A stretch of DNA of 64,000 nucleotides, from assembly GCA_015075635.1 (NCBI GenBank), contig JABTUA010000002.1, positions 558,001 through 622,000 of the forward strand, written 5' to 3'. The notes under the pieces are model-generated. The model was given only the letters and a program-made list of their open reading frames with translations, ran no database searches and was not told the origin of the DNA. The stretch is from Polyangiaceae bacterium (GTDB taxonomy: Bacteria > Myxococcota_A > Polyangia > Polyangiales > Polyangiaceae). This document shows positions 59,492 to 64,000 of this stretch, in pieces (the stretch's first letter is position 1; every line of letters begins with the position of its first letter). Both the position numbers and the translations under genes were made by a program.

Positions 59492-60410
59492 TCACGGACA
59501 CTCGGTGAGCGAAACGTCGTCCATGCCGGCGTAGCCGGTCACCGATCGGAACACGAGCAGCTTGCGATTCGCCGCGTCCGTCGGCGCGGTGAACGTGATC
59601 GAGCGCGCCTGCCAGGAGCCACCGGTGGTGACGTTGGCGAAGGTCCCCACCTCGACCACGTCGCTGGTCGGCGCGCTCTGGACCGCCAACCCGACGGCGT
59701 AGGTGCTGTCGATGGCAAGGTCCGCGCGAACCGCCATGTGGAGGTAGAGCGAGAGGACGTACTTCTTCCCGGCGGTGAGCGGCGCAGCGAGGACCTGCCC
59801 GAAGCGCTCGTCCGCCGCACCCCATGCGGCAGCCCAGCGCACGCCGGTGTGCGGCGTCACTCCGGTGAAGTTTCCGAACACGGTCGGGTCGAGCCCGAAC
59901 TGACCGTCGGTCGAGTAGGTGTCGGGCGTGAGCGCCACCGGGATCCACGGAGCCGGGACGATGCCCTCTCCGAGCTGTCCCACCTCGGCGGTCGCGAGCG
60001 TCTCGAAGCCGGCGTTGACGATCAAGTTCGGACCGCAGGCGCCCGAGTCGGCGCTCGCATCGCTCGCATCGGTTCCGGAGTCGCTGGCATCGCCACCAGC
60101 GTCACCGCCGGCCGCACCCGCGGCGCCCGCCGCGCCCGCAGCACCCGCCGCGCCCGCCGCGCCCGCGCTACCGGCGCTGCCGGAGGTCCCGCCGCCGCCA
60201 GACGCGCCGCCGCTGCCGCCGCTGCCGCCCGCAGACGTACCGCCGCTGCCGCCTGAGCCGGAGGAGCCGCCTGAGCCGGAGCCGCCGCCGGTGCTGCTGG
60301 AGTCGGACTCGGTCGTCGCTGCAGCCCTCGCAGGAGCACCCGCTGAAGCTGCTGGCCACGGCGAGGAAGACCCAGATGTAGCGACGGCGCAGGAGAGTTG
60401 ACGTCCGCAT
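59492..60410 (-). CDS. Gly-rich lipoprotein with a frameshift after the lipid anchor
   Basis: From the ATG at 60410 the coding gives MRTSTLLRRRYIWVFLAVAS and SFSGCSCEGCSDD, a lipobox SGC, then runs out of frame into Arg/Leu-rich nonsense. Skipping one base at 60311 restores ESDSSSTGGGSGSGG, then a GGTSAGG/AAGAAG linker, DAGGDASDSGTDAS, and the mature domain ACGPNLIVNAGFETLA. That domain (NAGFETL ... LLVFRSVTGYAGMDDVSL) is a galactose-binding-like/PEP-CTERM-type carbohydrate-binding module. A one-base insertion (or two-base deletion) explains the shift. Read error or phase variation are possible. Confidence 0.7.
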
Positions 60411-60462
60411 TAGATCGGACGGAAGCACACCCCACGCGCGGGTTCAACGAGGGATCGAGCGC

Positions 60463-61569
60463 TCACTCCGCGGAGAGGGCCGCGCCCACCCGCGGCTGGT
60501 ACGCGCACAGCGGATCCTCGGCCAGCATGTTGCCCGTCGCCGCCAGGGCTCGGGAGCGCGAGCCGCCGCAGGGCCCGCGGAACTCGCAGTAGCCGCAGCG
60601 TCCTTCGAACGACTCCGTGCGCCGGAGCGCCACGAACATCTGCGAGCTCCGGTAGATCTCCACCGGGCTCTCGGTCTTCACGTTGCCGGCGACCAGCGGC
60701 AGGAAGCCGGAGGGCGAGACGTCGCCCACGTTCGAGATGAACATGATGCCGTTGCCGTCGCGGATGCCCAGGCCGGGGACCGGTCCCTCCCCGCCGTGGG
60801 GGTGCTTGCCGGGGTGGCCCCCCGCGCCGGCGGGCCGGCTCTTGACCTTCTCGAGCAGGATGCGCCGGTAGTGCGGCGCCTCCGTGGTGGTGACGATGGG
60901 CAGCCCCGGGCCCCGCGGTAGCTCCGCCAGCCACTGGAACAAGGTCTCGCACTCGTCCGCCGAGATCGGGTTCAGGACCGTGCCGCGGCCGACTGTGACC
61001 AGGAAGAACAGGCTCCAGCGCGCCGCGCCGATGGACTTCGCCAGCGGGTAGATGGCCTCGAGATCGCCGAGCGTCTCCTTGGCCACGAGCGTGTTGACCT
61101 GGAACATCAGGTCCACGCTGCACGCGGCACGCGCCGCCTCCAGCGTGCGCTCGAAGCAGCCTGGTACCTGGCGGATGTCGTCGTGGTGCTGCGCGGTGGC
61201 CCCGTCGATGCTGAGCGAGATGGCCTCGACTCCGGCTCGTTTGAGCTGGGCGATGGCGTCCGCGGTGAGCAGCGGGGTGCCGCTCGGCGAGACCGAGACG
61301 TCGAGCCCCAGGGACTTCGCGTGGGCGATCAGCTCGAACAGATCGTCGCGCTTGAGCGGATCGCCACCGGTCAGCACCACGTGGGGCAGCGGCTCCCCGA
61401 AGCTGGCGAGCTGTCCGAGGAGCTTCTTGCCCTGCTCGGTCGAGAGCTCGCGGGGGTCCGCCATCGGCGCCGCCTCGGCGCGGCAATGGCGACAGGCCAG
61501 GTCGCAGGCTCGGGTGGTCTCCCAATAGATGCGCGCGGGGGCGCGGTCGAAGACGAAGCGACTTGGCAT
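60463..61569 (-). CDS. Radical SAM/SPASM-domain protein
   Basis: The 368-residue protein reads from the ATG at 61569. CDLACRHC (C22, C26, C29) is the CxxxCxxC cluster that binds the 4Fe-4S unit reacting with S-adenosylmethionine. VVLTGGDPLKRDDL and the SISLSIDGAT-like ISLSIDGATAQHHD stretch are radical SAM strands. The end has CGYCEFRGPCGGSRSRALAA and a further Cys (CAYQP), a SPASM-like auxiliary cluster. Relatives include heme-biosynthesis AhbD/NirJ-type enzymes and peptide-maturing enzymes. No precursor peptide gene is clear nearby. It lies 52 bases upstream of the frameshifted lipoprotein on the same strand. Confidence 0.82.
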   Translation of the reverse strand: MPSRFVFDRAPARIYWETTRACDLACRHCRAEAAPMADPRELSTEQGKKLLGQLASFGEPLPHVVLTGGDPLKRDDLFELIAHAKSLGLDVSVSPSGTPLLTADAIAQLKRAGVEAISLSIDGATAQHHDDIRQVPGCFERTLEAARAACSVDLMFQVNTLVAKETLGDLEAIYPLAKSIGAARWSLFFLVTVGRGTVLNPISADECETLFQWLAELPRGPGLPIVTTTEAPHYRRILLEKVKSRPAGAGGHPGKHPHGGEGPVPGLGIRDGNGIMFISNVGDVSPSGFLPLVAGNVKTESPVEIYRSSQMFVALRRTESFEGRCGYCEFRGPCGGSRSRALAATGNMLAEDPLCAYQPRVGAALSAE

Positions 61570-61615
61570 GGGCGGGAGCGTAGCGCGGGCGGAAGGGGCC
61601 CCGCCACCCCGAGCG

Positions 61616-63496
61616 TCAGAGCCCGTGGCGCTTGCCGTCCACGCCCACGACGAAGGTCTGGGACTGGGCCTGGTCACGCCGCTCACGCACGATGATCCGC
61701 CCCTTGTCGTCCAGGCGGACGTCCATCAAGTCCCCCTCCAGCGCGATGCCACGCACCAGCACTGCCTCCGACTTGCCGGGCTCGCTGAGCACGAAGTCCA
61801 GCGCTTTGTCGTTGGCCAGCACCCCGAGCGCACGCCCGCGCGACAGCACGCGATAGCCGGCGGCGCCGCCGAGCTTCAGCTCTCGCCAGGCGCCCGACTC
61901 GCCGGGCGACACCGGGCGGCGCACCAGCGCACGGCACGGCTTCTTCTCGGCGCACGCCTCGTGGAACAAGAGCGTACCGTCGGTGCCCACCGAGAACGGC
62001 CAGGTCGTCATCGTCGAATCGGACAAAGTCCCCTCATCTCTGAAGCTACCGCTCGAGTCGGCGGAGTAGAGCTTCACCCCCCCCGAGGTCGAGCAGATCA
62101 GGATGCCGAGACCGGCCGCGCTGACGATGCTCATCGGCCGGCAGCCGGCGGGCAGCTCCGCCACGCGCCGCTTGCCCGTGGAGTCGTCCAGGATGGCCAC
62201 ATGGGGCAAGCGCTCGAACGCACCGCTGCAAGTCTTCCCGGTGCTGCCCGCCGCGCAGCGCCCGTCGCGGTAGAGCTCGAAGCGCGTGCGGGTCTTGGTG
62301 GGCTCCGAGAGCGGCGGGCGCAGGCAGCCCGCGCCGCGACACGAGCCCGGGGTCGGATCGGTCGGACCGCGACCCGAGTAGCCGATGCCGCCCAGGCCGG
62401 CGCCGCTCAGTCCTCCGATGGCGCCGAACCCGGTGCCCCCCTCCTCCAGCCTGGCGAACATGCTCGAGTCGCCCGAGCTGAGCACGCCGAGGATCCCCGC
62501 CGTCTTGACCTTGGAGAGCGCAGCCGGCTTCGGGCAGCCGCGGCCGGTGCGGCGGTCCTTGGCTCCCGGCACCTTGGGCGGCGGCGGATCGGAGAGCGTG
62601 CGATGCGCCCCGACGACGAAGCCCTCTGGCGTCGTCCCGGTGGACAGGCTCGCGGTCCAGGACCGTGCGCTTCGAAAGCGCCAGAGCTCGTCGCCCCCCT
62701 TCGACCAGGTGCTGCCGTTCTCGCTGAGCACGGCCGTGCAATTCCAGACGTCCGACCAGATGAAGGCGCCGCTCCGGCTGATGCGCTCCGGCTGGAACGC
62801 CGAGCGCTGCCAGCTCTTACCGTCGTCGCGTGACAGGAAGGTGAGCGGCGTCTTCGCGGGTCCGCCCTGGACCGCCATCACCCCGTCGAAGCGCACGAGC
62901 ACGGTGCGGAGCGTGCCCCACGCCGCGCTCTTGGTGACGGTCCAGCTCTTGCCCCCGTCCCGCGACAGGTGAACCTGCTTGCCGTCGCTGGCGACCAGGT
63001 AGTCGCCGGCCGAATCCCACACCACTGCGCCCGCGGGCGCCGTGCGCGCTTCGAACGCCTGCGCGCTCTTCGCCGCGTGGACGCTCGGAGCCGCGAGCAA
63101 GCGGCCGTCGTTCGTCACCACGAGCAGGCTGTCGCCGGGGCCGAACAGCACGCGCTTCGTCCCCGCCGGCAGCTCGAGAGGCCCCACCACGCCGCCCGCC
63201 TCGTCGAACCCGAAGTGCTCGCCCACCGAGCTCTTCGCGACCGAGGCGCGGTCCCCGGCGGCCAGGAGCGAGTCGTAGACGTACTGCTTGCGACCCTGGA
63301 CCGGCGTCGGTGGATCGAGCCAGCGCGCACGCTCGCCCTCGACGTCCAGGACCACCGGGCCCGTCGGGGGCGGAGGCTCGGGATCCGGCGACTTCTCCGG
63401 CGGCGCGACCGACACGGTGGTCGGCTTCGGCGCGCGGGCAGGCGGCGGCGCCGAGCTGCACCCGAGAGCGAAGAGTCCGAGCGCCAGGGCGCGCAT
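61616..63496 (-). CDS. Lipoprotein with BNR/Asp-box beta-propeller
   Basis: This 626-residue protein is read from the ATG at 63496: MRALALGLFALGC, lipobox LGC. The alternative at 63535 adds 13 residues before the signal peptide. A Pro-rich linker (to about residue 50) is followed by a propeller with Asp-box motifs SRDGGKSW and SRDDGKSW, and later Cys pairs (CRGAGCLRPP, CAAGSTGKTCSG, CAEKKPC). Asp-box folds occur in sialidases and photosystem-assembly factors, but sialidase catalytic residues are not apparent. It is divergent from the lipoprotein at 63604. It may be in a minus-strand run with the radical SAM gene 46 bases downstream. Confidence 0.75.
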   Translation of the reverse strand: MRALALGLFALGCSSAPPPARAPKPTTVSVAPPEKSPDPEPPPPTGPVVLDVEGERARWLDPPTPVQGRKQYVYDSLLAAGDRASVAKSSVGEHFGFDEAGGVVGPLELPAGTKRVLFGPGDSLLVVTNDGRLLAAPSVHAAKSAQAFEARTAPAGAVVWDSAGDYLVASDGKQVHLSRDGGKSWTVTKSAAWGTLRTVLVRFDGVMAVQGGPAKTPLTFLSRDDGKSWQRSAFQPERISRSGAFIWSDVWNCTAVLSENGSTWSKGGDELWRFRSARSWTASLSTGTTPEGFVVGAHRTLSDPPPPKVPGAKDRRTGRGCPKPAALSKVKTAGILGVLSSGDSSMFARLEEGGTGFGAIGGLSGAGLGGIGYSGRGPTDPTPGSCRGAGCLRPPLSEPTKTRTRFELYRDGRCAAGSTGKTCSGAFERLPHVAILDDSTGKRRVAELPAGCRPMSIVSAAGLGILICSTSGGVKLYSADSSGSFRDEGTLSDSTMTTWPFSVGTDGTLLFHEACAEKKPCRALVRRPVSPGESGAWRELKLGGAAGYRVLSRGRALGVLANDKALDFVLSEPGKSEAVLVRGIALEGDLMDVRLDDKGRIIVRERRDQAQSQTFVVGVDGKRHGL

Positions 63497-63603
63497 CGGC
63501 TTTGATACGTCGGTCGCCGTCCAGCCCTTCCTCATGGCTTCGCACCACCTACCACGTGGAGTGACGGTTGCGGGCTCTACCCGCTCGTGCGAGCGTTTCG
63601 GGC

Positions 63604-64000
63604 ATGCGCATTCGAGCATCATTCCTGGTCGTCGCCGTCCTAACGGGGCTGTCCGCGTGCAGCAGTGACGAGTCGGACGGTGGCGGCACGTCCTCGTCGT
63701 GCGCCAGCGATCCGCTCAGCTGCGGAGCCGGGAAGACGTGCTGGGTCATCAGCACGAGCGGCAGCTACGACTGCATCGCCGCGACCACCGACAAGCCGCA
63801 GGGCTCGCCCTGCCAAAACACGGTCGGCGTGGCGCAGTGCAACGAGGGGCTGATGTGCTTCCCCGGACAGCAGGGCAGCCCCACGGGGAGCTGTGAGCCG
63901 TTCTGTGCCAAGGACGGGACGTGCAGCGGCGGCGCCGTGTGCGCGCAGGTCTCGCTGATCAACGCGCCGAGCGCGCCCGTGATCCGCGCCTGCGCGCCCA
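63604..64000 (+). CDS. Cys-rich lipoprotein, truncated by the window edge
   Basis: From the ATG at 63604 the frame stays open to the window end (132 codons). MRIRASFLVVAVLTGLSAC is a signal peptide with lipobox LSAC. The mature part has Cys motifs CASDPLSCGAGKTCWV, CQNTVGVAQCNEGLMC and CEPFCAKDGTCSGGAVC, the same style as the 1796 and 19469 proteins. Its 3' end is outside the window. It is divergent from the Asp-box lipoprotein, with 107 bases between starts. Confidence 0.72.
   Translation, partial: MRIRASFLVVAVLTGLSACSSDESDGGGTSSSCASDPLSCGAGKTCWVISTSGSYDCIAATTDKPQGSPCQNTVGVAQCNEGLMCFPGQQGSPTGSCEPFCAKDGTCSGGAVCAQVSLINAPSAPVIRACAP

Overview
The window is very G+C-rich and densely coding. It carries many short Gly/Ser/Thr/Ala-rich secreted proteins with lipobox Cys residues, several FG-GAP/VCBS-type beta-propeller proteins, C-terminal MYXO-CTERM-like sorting tails, a membrane Ser/Thr kinase and repeated paralogous membrane glycosyltransferases. 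This combination points to a myxobacterium, most likely a member of the Polyangiales/Sorangiineae (inferred from gene style, not from a marker gene). I see no rRNA, tRNA or CRISPR array.

Layout. 1-708 is a broken ISAs1-type transposase. 962-6571 holds an outer-membrane-like protein, an FG-GAP lipoprotein, a frameshifted right-handed beta-helix protein with a MYXO-CTERM-like tail, and a DEDDh exonuclease. 6664-23396 mixes catabolic genes (NCS1 nucleobase permease, M20 amidohydrolase, beta-ureidopropionase-like nitrilase, methylmalonate-semialdehyde dehydrogenase, class III aminotransferase) with surface lipoproteins, two Uma2-type proteins, a translationally coupled pair of paralogous secreted proteins behind a sigma-54-like promoter, and a PIN-type toxin-antitoxin pair with a perfect operator-like palindrome. 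23371-30912 holds a kinase with an unusual N-terminal membrane domain, a von Willebrand A lipoprotein and a 1071-residue beta-propeller protein. 31275-34086 is a graveyard: two IS256 remnants, an IS66 remnant and a frameshifted winged-helix regulator. 34329-41904 is a four-gene island of membrane proteins built from two paralogous pairs (GT39-like divergent, DUF2079-like convergent). A decayed nucleotidyltransferase module (41983-42690) precedes a four-gene translationally coupled operon at 42711-47737 (flippase-like membrane protein, GMC oxidoreductase, two extended SDR enzymes). 47784-63496 is rich in lipoproteins and also holds a MntA/HepT toxin-antitoxin pair inside an envelope-protein operon, an acyltransferase, an anion permease, a hemerythrin-like protein, a GT-C-like membrane protein and a radical SAM/SPASM protein. 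A partial lipoprotein runs off the right end.

How the genes work together. Five metabolic genes could supply uptake of a pyrimidine and the late steps of reductive pyrimidine/beta-alanine breakdown (N-carbamoyl-beta-alanine to beta-alanine, to malonate semialdehyde, to acetyl-CoA); the early enzymes are not in the window. The membrane GT39/DUF2079 island and the GMC/SDR operon look like envelope or lipid glycoconjugate functions with unknown substrates, and the operon is the best candidate for an undescribed pathway. At least seventeen predicted lipoproteins dominate the rest. Three genes carry frameshifts, two of them in or beside repetitive G+C-rich stretches, and these should be checked against raw reads before being called pseudogenes.
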